Positions 22,838-33,302 of a stretch of 64,000 nt of DNA are shown one piece after another; position 1 is the first letter of the stretch; each line of letters begins with the position of its first letter. The stretch comes from Combretum micranthum (lineage: Eukaryota > Streptophyta > Magnoliopsida > Myrtales > Combretaceae). The notes below the pieces were generated by a model. It was given only the letters and a program-made list of their open reading frames with translations, was not told the DNA's origin and ran no database searches. The DNA is taken from the NCBI GenBank assembly GCA_024138025.1, contig JAMXBD010000235.1, forward strand, positions 124,001-188,000, read 5' to 3'. A program made the translations under genes and the position numbers.

Positions 22838-24595
22838 TGTGTGATAACTCCTTTTTACTCTACTCTTTTCATAGGAATTTGGGCTTAATTTGTTGTAGTC
22901 TTGGACAAATTCCTATAAAACTGTGCTTTTAATGTTTAAGTATTATTTTTCAGCTCCTAGAATCAAAGGAAGAAGAATTAAAGTGTTTCGAATCAGATTT
23001 GGAGCAAAACAACAGTAGAACTTGAAGGTAGATTTCGATCAAGCATTGCAAAAGTGCTTGTCAAGGCCTAAGCATCAAGGTAAATGGGTCTATTATGCCT
23101 TGAATCAAGCCTTTGACACAACCTTCAACAAATGTTTTAAGGCGATCGAGCCCTAGACTTAAAGAACAGCTTTTGTCACGCCACACTATCAAGCCTCAGA
23201 TTTAACCCATGACGAATGCTAGATGAAGATCAGACCTTTATTCAGAAAGTACAACTTGAATCAAGCTTAAGTGTCGAGCCCTCAACATACTCAAATTACC
23301 TATCAGCTGAAGAATGGACAAAAAAACTCGAGTGTTTTAGTAAAAGGTTAAACCTTGACTTTCATGCAATATTTGAGCACTCGAGTAACCATGCGACAAG
23401 TGACCTTATGAGCTAGCATTTACGACGCGCACGGGAAAATAAAGGACAATTTCTATTATAAAGAATTTGCCACATCGACGAATAAAATAATCATAATTTC
23501 TATGCCCAAGCCTATAAATAAAGGTTCATAAGCATGCGATCAGTATATTGTAACAAATTGTAAATTTCCTAAAGTAGTATAGAAAGAGAATTCAAAGGCA
23601 AAAGAAATTTTGTTCTTCTTACTTTAGAAAACTCAAGTTTTCTGGGTAAAATCATTTTTAACCCATTGTTTGTATTTTTGCGAGATTTTGAACTTCAATT
23701 GTAATATTCTTCGTTAATTTCATTTTATTTCTTTAGAAACCGTGCTTAATGTTTGCATCCATGGAGAATAATCTCTTGTAGTCCTGATTAATGTGGTTTC
23801 AATTGTGCTTTCAAGTAATTGTTGACTAGCTATTTGTAATTAGTGGCTTGAATAACTTATTTTTATAGGTCTAAATGTTTGGTGCATCTTTTGGATTCAT
23901 GTTTGATTTTAACTGAATAGATTGAGAGACTATTCTTTTGAATAAATATGTGGCTAATAATGGAGTTGATCATAATAGCCTCGAGAGAGGGATGGTGAAA
24001 CTTTATGTCACTTGTTTTGAAATTTATTAGGTTGGTTTTAAAAACAAAATATTCTTAACCTTTATGCTGGCCGAAACTGCTGATAACTTATGTTGAGATT
24101 CCGGTAGTCTGGTTTAGACCTAGAGCTATTGAACTTGAGAGAGGCTTTAGCTTATCCCAATGAATCTGTCAGTGTAAATATACTAGTATACAACTTTGTC
24201 TCTGAGTTTGTCGAGAAATCACACGAAAGAATTGGTAAAGCAAACCCTGGACTTCGATCTTATATTTTAACAAACCCATCTTTAATTTTCCCTTGAAAAA
24301 ATCTATAAATTTTCACTAACCTTAGGATAACTTCTATTTTTATCATGGCTTTCTAAATTTTCTTTGGCTAAATAATAGATGAGAAGTGAGCAAGATAGAT
24401 GCCATTGATCCCTTAGAATACGACCTAATAGTTTCTATACTACTTTGGTAGGTGCACTTACCTGATGTTGATGGTTGCTTCCGAAGTTGAACAGAATCTA
24501 TTAGTTTTATAAATTTTTGAAAACTTCAAGTTCATGGTCTTTTAAAATGGTTTTCAATCCAATAGACCAACACACAAACAAAACGAGCCCAACCA
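22838..24595 (+). repeat. Candidate 5' LTR of an Athila/Tat-like Ty3/gypsy element
   Basis: The sequence begins TGTGTGATAACTCC and ends ...GCCCAACCA a few bases before a primer-binding site, followed by a gag remnant in the same orientation. That is the order expected of an LTR retrotransposon. It has an internal TATA box. The outer start (22838 or 22840) is a guess because no second LTR copy was found in the window. A length of about 1.76 kb suits this lineage. Confidence 0.4.
23513..23520 (+). promoter_or_regulatory. TATA box inside the candidate LTR
   Basis: CCTATAAATAAAGG, in the plus orientation, about 1.1 kb before the primer-binding site. It is a plausible U3/R promoter of the Athila/Tat-like element. 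Confidence 0.35.
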
Positions 24596-24602
24596 AATTT
24601 TC

Positions 24603-24622
24603 TGGCATTGTTGCCGAGAATC
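24603..24622 (+). other. Primer-binding site, tRNA-Asp type, decayed
   Basis: TGGCATTGTTGCCGAGAATC matches the complement of the plant tRNA-Asp(GTC) 3' end (TGGCGCCGTTGCCGGGGATC) at 15 of 20 positions. All five differences are C-to-T or G-to-A. This primer is the usual one for Athila/Tat elements (family knowledge). The site lies 7 bases after the candidate LTR end. Confidence 0.7.
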
Positions 24623-25483
24623 GGTGTTGGATTCATTAACATAAAGCTCGACAGGGCACTATTTGAAAGCATCTCATTTATTAGACTAGTCACTAATTTT
24701 TGTGAATAGTTGTAAATAGTTTTCTTTTTGCTTCTGTTTTATTTTATGCAAATATTCCTTTGTTCATAGTTTTTTCTTTTATTTGTTTAAATACTTGTTT
24801 CTTTTTGTTCTTGTAAATATTGTTAGCCCTCTTTTCTTTTCTTCTGTATATATGTGCATAATGCATATATTTCTGTTTTATTTTTATTTTGTTTTTGTAT
24901 ATAGCATTTTACCTATTTGTAAATATTTTTGTTCAGTTCTGTTTTTCTTTTTCTATACATTTTATTTATTTTTCTACATATTCTTTGATTCTTCGATTCG
25001 TCAATTCTTTAATTCTTTTATTTGTTTATTCTTTTATTCTTTCTTTTTATTATGCTTTAGTGATGTATTATAATGCTGATCCATTTAGTTGTTATTTGGA
25101 TTGTCTGTTTTTCATCTGTATCTGTATCTTTTTTAAAATGATATGTGTAAATATATCCGATTTACATCTAAATTTTATCTATATTTATTCTATTTGATCT
25201 TTTGATGAGAACTGTCAACTTTTTTTATCTATATCTATTTCTTAATATATAATTTGTTAGAAAAAAGTTTGAAAAGTGTCTGTATCTGCCGGAAAAAAGC
25301 CAAAACAAACAGACCCATATAAATCTCTATTATAGACTAATTCTTTGAAAAATAAATAAAAATGTAGGATTATAACTAGGAGTCAATTTTAGGCATTGTT
25401 TCCCTTTTCTCTAAAGCCCTAATGGATAGGAAGAATATCCAGACAAGTGGCTAGGGAAGAACAAAGAATTTTTCTTAGAAGAG
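24623..25483 (+). other. Retroelement leader, T-rich
   Basis: Sequence between the primer-binding site and gag. It is very T-rich, which gives open frames of Phe/Tyr/Leu only. No gene. Confidence 0.45.
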
Positions 25484-26826
25484 ATGGCTACTAGAATAGA
25501 CCCTGAAAATAATGGAGGAGAAATTCAAGAAGAAGTTGATATTGCGAGGATAATTCAACCCAGAACCATCCTTGAGTTCTATAGACCCACTCTAGAAGGG
25601 GCCAACACTAGTATAACAATGCCTACGGTTACTGAAAATAATTTTGAGATTAAACCCAATATCATACAAATGTTGTAGCAGAATGTACAATTCCATGGAC
25701 TGTAGGATGATGATCCCAATACCCATCTGCAGCAATTCATGGAGATCTGTGATACTTTTAAAATTAATGGCGCAATTGATGATGCCATTAGGTTGAGGTT
25801 GTTTCCATTTTCCCTTAGTGGAAATGTAAAGAAATGGTTAAACAGCTTGCCTAGGAATTCCATAATGTCATGGCAACAATGGCTGAGCAATTTATGAGGA
25901 ATTACTTTCCCCTTCTAGAACAGTCAAATTTAGAGCTGATATAGCCTCCTTCCACATACTTGACTCTAAGATGTTATATGAATCCTTTGAGAGGCAGAAG
26001 GAATTGCTTGGACGTTGCCCCCATCATAGACTACCTGAATGGACCCAGGTCCAGACCTTTTATAATTGGTTGAACTATGGAACTAGGCAGCTAATAGACA
26101 CAGTAGCACAGCGGAATTTGAACAATAAATCTCCTGAAGAGTGCTTAAACTTGTTTGAAGATATGGCCAACAATCACTACTAGTGGCCTCTATTAAGACT
26201 AAGAAAGAAAAGTATGAAGGAATTTTCGAGCTTAATGTAGCGACTAATCTGACCTCCAAAATATATGCCCTCGGTAGGAAGGTAGAAAACATGGCCATTG
26301 GTAGTAGCCAAGTGAACATGATTGATGGCAGTCCTGGACAGACTGAGGGAATGATCATTGAGAGTGTGGAATATGTGAACAATTCTATTGGCCAAAAGAA
26401 TGACACATATAGTAACACCTATAACCCTGGCTGGAGGAACCATCCCAATTTTAGGTGGAGCTATAACAACTTTCAATAACCTGTTTTAAACCTACCAAAC
26501 TATCACAAGTAGCAGGGTCAAGGTCAAGTGGTCCTCAGGTTAACAAAAGCTCTCTGGAAGAATTGATCTCTCAATTCATCAAAGCTTTTGAGAATATGCA
26601 AAAGACTATTGATTCAACTAAGAGAAACCACATAGCTGCCATACATAACCTAAAGACGTGGTTAGATCAAATCTCTAAGCTCCTCTTAGAGAGACCCTAA
26701 GGACCTTTGCCTGCCAATACTGAAGCTAACCTATGGGATAGCCTAATCTTTGAAAAGAAAGACTCCCAGGATGATTATCCTACCTTTCTTTTACAAAAGA
26801 TTGTAGAAAGAATTTTTGATGTTTGA
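25484..26826 (+). pseudogene. Gag remnant, Ty3/gypsy Athila/Tat-like
   Basis: Similar to the plant retrotransposon gag domain. Recognisable pieces in order are the N-terminal region (from ATG at 25484), a segment with DPNTHLQQF, ICDTFKING, AIRLRLFPFSL and WLNSLP (about 25711-25855), CPHHRLPEW and QVQTFYNWLN (about 26000-26080), NKSPEE (about 26125), NPGWRNHPNF (about 26420-26455), then SLEELISQFIKAF and LPANTE near the end. At least two frame changes and several stops (25676, 25705, 25897, 26181, 26477) break it. No protease or reverse transcriptase follows it on this strand. Identification from remembered family features. Confidence 0.8.
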
Positions 26827-27626
26827 TTTTTTTTAAAGACCTTTGTTTAAAGTTTGTTGAGGAATGTTTGGATAGAACAAATGTTGTCCTATGAAAATTC
26901 ATTATTTTTTATGGTTGTAAGACTTTATTCGGGTTTTGAAACCTAGTTTGAATGATCTGTGATGATGTTTGAAGTTTATGAATGTATTTTTCATGGTAAT
27001 TCATTATTTGAATAAATGAATGACAGGGAGATGAATAATTTTTGTGGAGTAATCCACATATTTTAGCAATTTAAAGTGTTTTACAAGTGAATTATCTGAT
27101 AAATTTGGCCTTAAGCTAAAGCCGCGACAAGGAGAATTGAATAAATTTTTCAATCGAGCCTTAAGTCGAGCCCTTGACTTTAGGTCACAATGTCTTTAAT
27201 TCTTTATTCTTTTTGTAGGTTTTAAATAAATGCATGAATTTAGGCATTGACGCTGTTAGTCTTTATTCTTTTAATAAGCCGTGACTTATATTTAAGCCTC
27301 GATTCTTTAATTCTTTTATTAATAAATTATGCACGACCTAATTGTCGAAACCAAAATTTGAGCCTCGATGCTTTTTAATATAAAAGTACAGAAGCTGTTC
27401 ATTCCCTCTTTTCATCCCTACATTGAAAATTTCTAACGAACCTGATAGAGCATTTTAATACCCTTGACATTCTTGCACTCATAAAACCTACTGAAAATCA
27501 ATTCTTTTCATTATACCAAGCATCAACTTACTAAGGTAAGCTCATCTTTATGCTTTTCTTTTATTTTTACTGTTTTATTTGAGCATAAATGTCGGATTAA
27601 TCGCATATTCTAGGGTTTCAGTTTGT
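26827..27626 (+). other. Host-element DNA left of the Ty3-A insertion
   Basis: No coding sequence recognised. It probably belongs to the Athila/Tat-like element, or to whatever replaced its pol region. The words 'tcgagccc' and 'gcctcga' recur here and in the candidate LTR (about 23100-23200), but I could not make a longer alignment. Confidence 0.35.
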
Positions 27627-27631
27627 ACAGA

Positions 27632-28096
27632 TGTTAGGACCCACAGATTACACTAGTCCTTTTATCTGAAACCCTAAGTATTTAAACCACTCTTCCTCTT
27701 TATTATCGCCTCTTTTCTTCCTTAGTGTAAGATACGAAACCCTAAACTCTGTTCTCTTACTCTCCAATCTCAACTACTAACATTTCTTGTGTTTATTTTG
27801 CTGCTAGGTTAACATGATACTACTCTTGATCTGTTCGAGCTAGATCTAGCTCCAGTATCAAAGGCACTCTATTTTTGGGGAAAGTTCTTGTACCCCTTTT
27901 TGTATCTTTTCTATTTATTTATATTATTTGTGTACATGATGTTCTTGTTACATTTTGAGTAACTACTTGTTGTATTCTACTCTATTCTATTATGATCTAT
28001 ACTATTCCAGTTGTAACTCTAACTAAAAACTATTAAATGTAATAATCTGTCATCTAAGCTGGTGTTTTCCTATTTCTTTGTTGTCTTTTCATAACA
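27632..28096 (-). repeat. Ty3-A 3' LTR (465 bp)
   Basis: Starts TGTTAGGACC and ends CATAACA on the plus strand. It aligns along its whole length with 32477-32914. It keeps a 28-base segment (about 27900-27927) that the other LTR lacks. Confidence 0.93.
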
Positions 28097-28554
28097 AGTT
28101 TGCCTCGTTCTAGAAAAAGGACCTTATCCTCAAGGTCAAAGTATGCATAAGTCTTTCGAAAATTGTGCCAATCCTCCCATGTTAAATCCTCAGTGGGTTA
28201 CCCTTTCTACTGTACTAGAACCTGTGGAATAGAGGCACCATTTTGAACCACATAGCATGAGCTTAGAATAGTGAGAGGTTGAAGTAGTGGGCAGGAATTA
28301 TAAGACTCTTGAGGTAGCTCCAAAGGTTGTAAATTCATTCCATGTGTTGGTTTCAACAGTGAAAAATAAAAAAAATTATGAATCTTCGAAGAAGCTGGTA
28401 AATCTAGTTCATAAGCACATTGGCCAATCCTCTTGGGTACAGTAAATGGCCCATAATATCTTTTAGAGAGTTTATGAGTCTTATGAGAAGCTAATGATAA
28501 TTGTCTATAGGGTTGGATCCAAACATACAATTTATCTCCCTCATTATAGACCAC
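28097..28554 (-). pseudogene. Ty3-A integrase C-terminus with chromodomain-like tail
   Basis: The frame 28207-28554 reads GDKLYVWIQPYRQ, then KLSKRYYGPF, the usual post-core integrase domain. After a TAG where the family normally has Trp (VLVQ*KG), the frame continues into TWEDW and LEDKV (about 28100-28200). This VLVQW...TWED...LEDKV pattern is the chromodomain-type tail of plant chromoviruses. The stop would truncate it. Confidence 0.7.
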
Positions 28555-29411
28555 ATCAGATCTATGTTTTGTCAGCTAGACATTTCATTCGAACTTGAGC
28601 ATGCTGTAAATTATCATGTAAGAGCTTAAGGGCCTGATCTCTAGAAACCAAATCTCCATCCACAGCTACTATGGAGGAAGATCCACCAATATAAGACGGT
28701 ATAATAGGTAGTTCTCTCCCATACACAATCCGAAAAGGGTATCATTGCAGCACCCTCATGATAGAATGTATTATAAGCAAACTCTGCCCATGGTAAAAAT
28801 GTGATCCACCGCTTTGGATAATCCATAACAAAGCAGTGAAGGTACTACTGAATGGTTTTATTCAATACCTCAATTTGACCATCCAATTGTAGGTGATAAG
28901 CTGAACTCTTATGTAGTTTTGTCCCACTTAATTGAAACAATTCTTTCCAAAATTTGTTGAGACAAATAGAATCTTTATCGAAAATAATGGTTTTAGGAAA
29001 ATCATGAAGTTTTACAACCATTGTCATAAATAAATTGGCAACCTTAGTGGCTGTAAAATGACTATCCAATGCCCCTAAATGGCAATATTTAGATAATCTG
29101 TCCACTACTACAAATATCACTGTATAGCCCCTGGAATTTGGAAGATGTGTGATAAAATCCATGGCAATATCTTCCCAAATTCGAGTAGGAATTGGTCATA
29201 GGGCTAACAATCCAGTTGATGCCTTAGTCATATACTTAATTTGTTGACAAATGTGACAATTTCGAACATAAGCTTCAATCTGTGATCTCATCTTAGCCCA
29301 ATAGAATTGACTGGCAATACGTTTGAATGTCTTAGCAGACCTAAAATGTCCTACCATCGGTGAAGAATGAAATTCCTTCAAAATTTTTGGAATCAACAAG
29401 GATTTAGGCAC
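28555..29411 (-). pseudogene. Ty3-A integrase core
   Basis: The N-terminal zinc-binding part is intact in outline: HSSPMVGH, then CHICQQIK (HHCC arrangement, about 29260-29380). The catalytic core is visible as MDFITHLPNS, the IIFDKD segment (family usually SDRD) and QIEVLN, giving the D, D and E positions. Stops at about 29194 and 28843 and a frame change near 28640-28740 break it. It lies downstream of RNase H, as expected for Ty3/gypsy. Confidence 0.85.
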
Positions 29412-29849
29412 AAAAAATAATCTAGTCCCACAATATAATAAACCATTTCTCCATTCAATCTTCTACTTAGAGAAATTTCCAACTTGTAATTGAGAAATAA
29501 TATGTTGAAAAGTTGGTAAGGTCTGATACTCCTTCTTAAGATCATCAATACAATTGAAAATTGGCATAGAAAATGCCAAGAAAGAGGCATCACTATACTG
29601 CATGGATAACCTATTAGCCAACACATTGTCCATACCTTTCTTATAAACTATCTCATAGTCGTAGCCCAACAATTTGGTCACATAACGTTGTTGTTTAGGA
29701 GTCTGAATCACTTGAGAAAGAAGTTCTTTCAGACTGCAATGATCAATTCAAATTTGAAATGACTTCCCAACAAATACTACCTCCACTTTCTCATTGATTT
29801 AACTACTACATATAATTCCCTAATATATGTAGAAGCTTTCCTTAAATGA
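29412..29849 (-). pseudogene. Ty3-A RNase H C-terminal part and connection to integrase
   Basis: TPKQQRYVTKLLGYDYEIVYKKG (family phrase, 29463-29711) is the end of RNase H, where plant Ty3 elements usually read ADALSR; here it is LANRLS. The segment continues into the linker ahead of integrase. It is frame-shifted relative to the reverse transcriptase frame. Confidence 0.75.
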
Positions 29850-30875
29850 TTATGAAGTTTTTTGTTGCAACAACACTGCTCCTATCCTAATACCCGAGGC
29901 ATTTGTTTCGACCACAAATGGCTGTTTGAAATTCGGTAATGTCAATGCAGGGGCATGAATCAAAGCTTGTTTAAGCTTATTAAAAGCTTGATCAGCTCTG
30001 TCTGACCAATGAAATCCATCATTTTTCAACAAATCTATAAAAGGGCCAGCAATGATGGCATAACCATTAATGAACTTCCTATAATAACCCGTGAGGCCCA
30101 AAAAAGCTCGTAACTGTTTCATACTCACAAGAATTTCCCACTTTGCTACTGCCGCTACTTTACATATAACCACATGGCCTAAATACTTAATGGTATTTTG
30201 GACAAAAGAACACTTACTCTCCTTCAAATAGAAATGATTATCTAATAAAGTTTGTAAAACCATAGTCAAATGCTGCAAGTGGTCTTCTATTGTGTTGTTA
30301 TAGATCAAACTATCATCAAAGAAAATGATCACAAACTTTCTCAAATATGATTGAAACATAGTATTCATTATGGATTGAAATGTGGAAGGAGCATTGCTTA
30401 ATCCGAAAGGCACTACTAGAAATTCGTAATGCCCTTGATGGGTTCGAAAAGCTGTTTTTTCCACATGCTCGGGATCCATTCTTATATGATGGTATCCTGC
30501 TCTAAGATCCAACTTAGAAAACAAACATTCATCTCTAAGTTCATCAATCAATTCATCAACAGTGGGAATGGAAAAATTATCCGTAATAGTAACTTGATTC
30601 AAGGCACGATAATCTACACAAAATCATCAAATCCCATCTTTCATTTTGACCAGCAAAACTGAGGATGAAAAGGTAATAGTACTTCTTTATATAACCCCTT
30701 GAGCCAACATGTCCTCCACCTGCTTTTCTATTTCAGTCTTTTGAAAATGTGGGTAGTGGTATGGTTTGACATTGATTGGAGAAGTGTTTGGAAGCAAATG
30801 AATCTGATGTTGAATAGTACGAAGCGGTGGCAATGATGAGGGTGCCTCAAATACACTAGAAAATCTGCTCAACAA
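29850..30875 (-). pseudogene. Ty3-A reverse transcriptase and RNase H start
   Basis: The open frame 29850-30602 (250 codons) contains FSKLDLRAGYHHIRM, AFRTHQGHYEF, PFGLSNAPSTFQ and the active-site box IIFFDDSLIY (aspartates present; the family usually has ILIY). YLGH, FLGLTGYYRKFI and the RNase H start VETNASG follow. The catalytic first Asp of RNase H (usually DASG) is Asn. The upstream frame 30687-30875 holds the protease-to-RT linker (HQIHLLPNTSPIN, QVEDMLAQGVI), separated from it by stops and a frame change. Confidence 0.9.
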
Positions 30876-30906
30876 TGCTTGAATAGCATCATTAAACTTT
30901 CTACGC

Positions 30907-31476
30907 TACCAAATGATAACAAGTAGCAATGGCATCTGTGTATACCAATCGTCGTAATTGATGATGAGAAATTTCATCAGTCAAGTCAAACCTATCACCT
31001 ACCAACATAATAGTTTTCCCATTAGAAAAGAATTCCATTGTAAGCTTGGAATAATCCATATTTACAGGTCCCAATTTATTCAACCATTGAATTCCCAATA
31101 CAACCTCTGCACCCTGTATTGGTAGAACATAAAAAGAATCCACGAAATCCCAAGATTGAATTGAAACATTAACATCTGAACAAATTCCTTCACAATGCAT
31201 TGTCGAACCATTGCCAATCATTACTAAAAATTTTGGTGCTGGTTGGACAAGTAATCCCACGTGATGTACCAGTTTTGCTTGCACAAAATTGTGCGTGCTG
31301 CTAGTGTCAACTAAAATCAAAACCTCATGACCAGTTATATAGCCCTTGAATTTTACCGTACTTGGTTTCATAGTCCCTACGAAAGCATGATAATTGATAA
31401 ATCCTATCTCTAAGTTAGTATTATCCATTTCAGATGGCTCTAATATCCCATCAGATTCATCATCAACATCTCGCAA
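30907..31476 (-). pseudogene. Ty3-A aspartic protease with altered active site
   Basis: A 191-codon open frame with the retropepsin layout: LILVDTSSTHNFV, where the family motif is D-S/T-G, and AEVVLGIQWLN near the end. The glycine of the triad is Ser (AGC, one G-to-A step from GGC). Retropepsins need that glycine, so the enzyme is probably inactive. It lies between the zinc knuckle and the reverse transcriptase. Confidence 0.8.
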
Positions 31477-31494
31477 TAATAAAAGAAATTTAGA

Positions 31495-32430
31495 TTTGCG
31501 CTTATGATTTCGATGGTATTTTTCATCACAATTATAGCAAAGACCTTGTTAACGTCTAGTTAACATTTCCGCTAGAGTCAGCCTTTTAATTGGAAGGTTG
31601 GTTTCTGTGTATTTGTAGGGTTATTGGTGGTGTTTAGATTAGCGTTTTGGTTACTGTTTACTGTTGAAGAAGTTGAAATGTGTGGTTTAGAAAACTATAA
31701 CGGTGAAGAGTATTTTGAAATCTAAGGTGTTGTGTATGGTTTTGAAAAAGAAGATTGGTCATTGTGTTTACTTTCATGCATTTTGGCAAGCCAAATAGCA
31801 TGCATAAGAGTAAGTGGTCTTGCAATTTGAACTTTTCGTTTTATATAGGTTAAAGACTCGATATAAAACAACTAAGAAGAAAGGATTCAGGTGAACCAAC
31901 AACTCTATTTGATAAAGGTTCAAATTGAGTTTGATATTCCTTTACAAATCTAACTTGAGTAAGTTTTGATAGGATACCTTGAATGTCTTCATATTCAGAT
32001 GGGCCAAAGCGAACTTCAATGGACTTCTTGAAATTTGTCCAAGAACTGAGCTGTTTATTGTTGTACATCCATTTGTACTAATCAAAAGCGCATTCTTCCA
32101 TTACAAAAGAAGCTATTGTAATAAGCTATTCATCAGGAATTGCATGAAATTCAAAGAATTGATCAGCCCGAAGATCCATCCTAAAGCATCAGCCTCGGTA
32201 AATTAGGAATTTCCAATTTGATTCCTTTTAAAAAAATTCTCGACCATACTGCCTCCATTATTGGAAAATGATGAACTCAAATTTTGATCCTTGGAATGAT
32301 TGTGTACCAGGTTCTTATTTTGACTTAAATTATTGGATAGTTCCTCGAATTTTTTATCCATTTCAACCCTTAAAGCTTGTAGCAAAGTAGTTTGCAATTG
32401 ATTAGCCAATTTAGCAAAATTTGCTTCCAT
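31495..32430 (-). pseudogene. Ty3-A gag with degraded zinc knuckle
   Basis: The start at 32430 (MEANFAKLANQL) is a short open frame with a coiled, Gln/Asn-rich N-terminus. A second piece (31850-32068) carries the gag core (SWTNFKKSIEVRFGP, LSKLTQV). The C-terminal knuckle at about 31498-31540 reads CYNCDEKYHRNHKR: the CX2CX4H part is intact but the final Cys is Arg. At least two frame changes and several stops are present. Confidence 0.75.
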
Positions 32431-32457
32431 CGCCTTTGATCTGGTCGAAGATCCATA

Positions 32458-32472
32458 GCAACGAGAGCACCA
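32458..32472 (-). other. Ty3-A candidate primer-binding site
   Basis: The minus strand reads TGGTGCTCTCGTTGC starting four bases after the 5' LTR. Its position and TGG start fit a primer site. I cannot assign the tRNA with confidence; it is not the iMet type. Confidence 0.5.
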
Positions 32473-32476
32473 ATTT

Positions 32477-32914
32477 TGTTAGGAACCACAAGCTACACTA
32501 GTCCTTTTATCTGAAATCCTAAGTATTTAAACCACTCTTCCTCTTTATTATCGCCTCTTTTCTTCCTTAGTGTAAGATACGAAACGCTAACATCTATTCT
32601 TTTGCTCTCCAATCTCAACTACTAACTTTTCTTGTATTTATTTTACTGCTAGGTTAACAAGAAACTACTCTTGATCTATTCGAGCCAAATCTAGCTCCAG
32701 TATCAAAGGCACTCTATTTCTAGGGGAAGTTCTTGTACCCCTTTTTGTGTACATGATATTCTTGTTACATTTTGAGTAACTATTTGTTGTATTCTACTAT
32801 ATTTTGTTATGATCTATACTATTCCAGCTGTAACTCTAACTAAAAGCTATTAAATGTAATAGTCTATCATCCAAGCTGGTGTTTCTCTGTTTCTATGTTG
32901 TCTTTTCCATAACA
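32477..32914 (-). repeat. Ty3-A 5' LTR (438 bp)
   Basis: Starts TGTTAGGAACC and ends CATAACA on the plus strand. It lacks 28 bases present in the other LTR; the gap sits between two copies of TTTGT. Confidence 0.93.
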
Positions 32915-32919
32915 ACAGA

Positions 32920-33302
32920 ATTCTTGATATCCGTTATGTTCGATATAAATTAACCTATTTGATGATAAAAATAGATTGATAAAACTATCTTATGCATCAT
33001 CATAAGCTAAAAATTTAGGTAATCTACCACAAACTTCATTGTGATTTTTTAGCTTCATTAAAGTTCTGTATAAACTTAGTTTGTTTCGGATTACTTGAAA
33101 ATGATAATTTTGATATTAAAGGCAGTAAAAGGAAATTAAAAACAATAATGTGGATGAAATTAATAATAAGTTCTTTTCAAAAGCTTACATCTAGTTGTCC
33201 TGAGTCAATAAAATAGTTCTACTGAGGTTTAAATTAGGGCAAAAGTCTTTTTGTTTTGAGGTTTGAATATTATTTTTATGCTGTTTGTTCTATTTGAAAA
33301 AA
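32920..33302 (+). other. Host-element DNA right of the Ty3-A insertion
   Basis: Non-coding AT-rich sequence leading into the degraded plus-strand ORF that starts near 33303. It is the continuation of the DNA left of 27627, as shown by the ACAGA target duplication. Confidence 0.5.

Larger units (their letters stand above)
27632..32914 (-). mobile_element. Ty3-A: near-complete Ty3/gypsy chromovirus-like retrotransposon
   Basis: A 5,283-bp element with both LTRs, TG...CA ends and the exact 5-bp target duplication ACAGA (27627-27631 and 32915-32919). Minus-strand order is 5' LTR, primer site, gag with zinc knuckle, protease, reverse transcriptase, RNase H, integrase and a chromodomain-like tail, which is the Ty3/gypsy order. 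Frameshifts and stops occur throughout, and key protease and RNase H residues are changed, so it is not autonomous. By hand count the LTRs differ at about 36 of 437 aligned bases, plus one 28-base gap. Confidence 0.93.

Noticed and set aside
24783..25197. Plus-strand frames resembling membrane proteins (Phe/Tyr/Leu-rich)
   Set aside because: They lie in T-rich retroelement leader DNA between the primer-binding site and gag; the hydrophobic character is a composition effect.
27100..27370. Possible partner LTR for 22838-24595 because of shared 'tcgagccc' words
   Set aside because: No alignment longer than these short words could be made, and it does not end at a TG or CA terminus.
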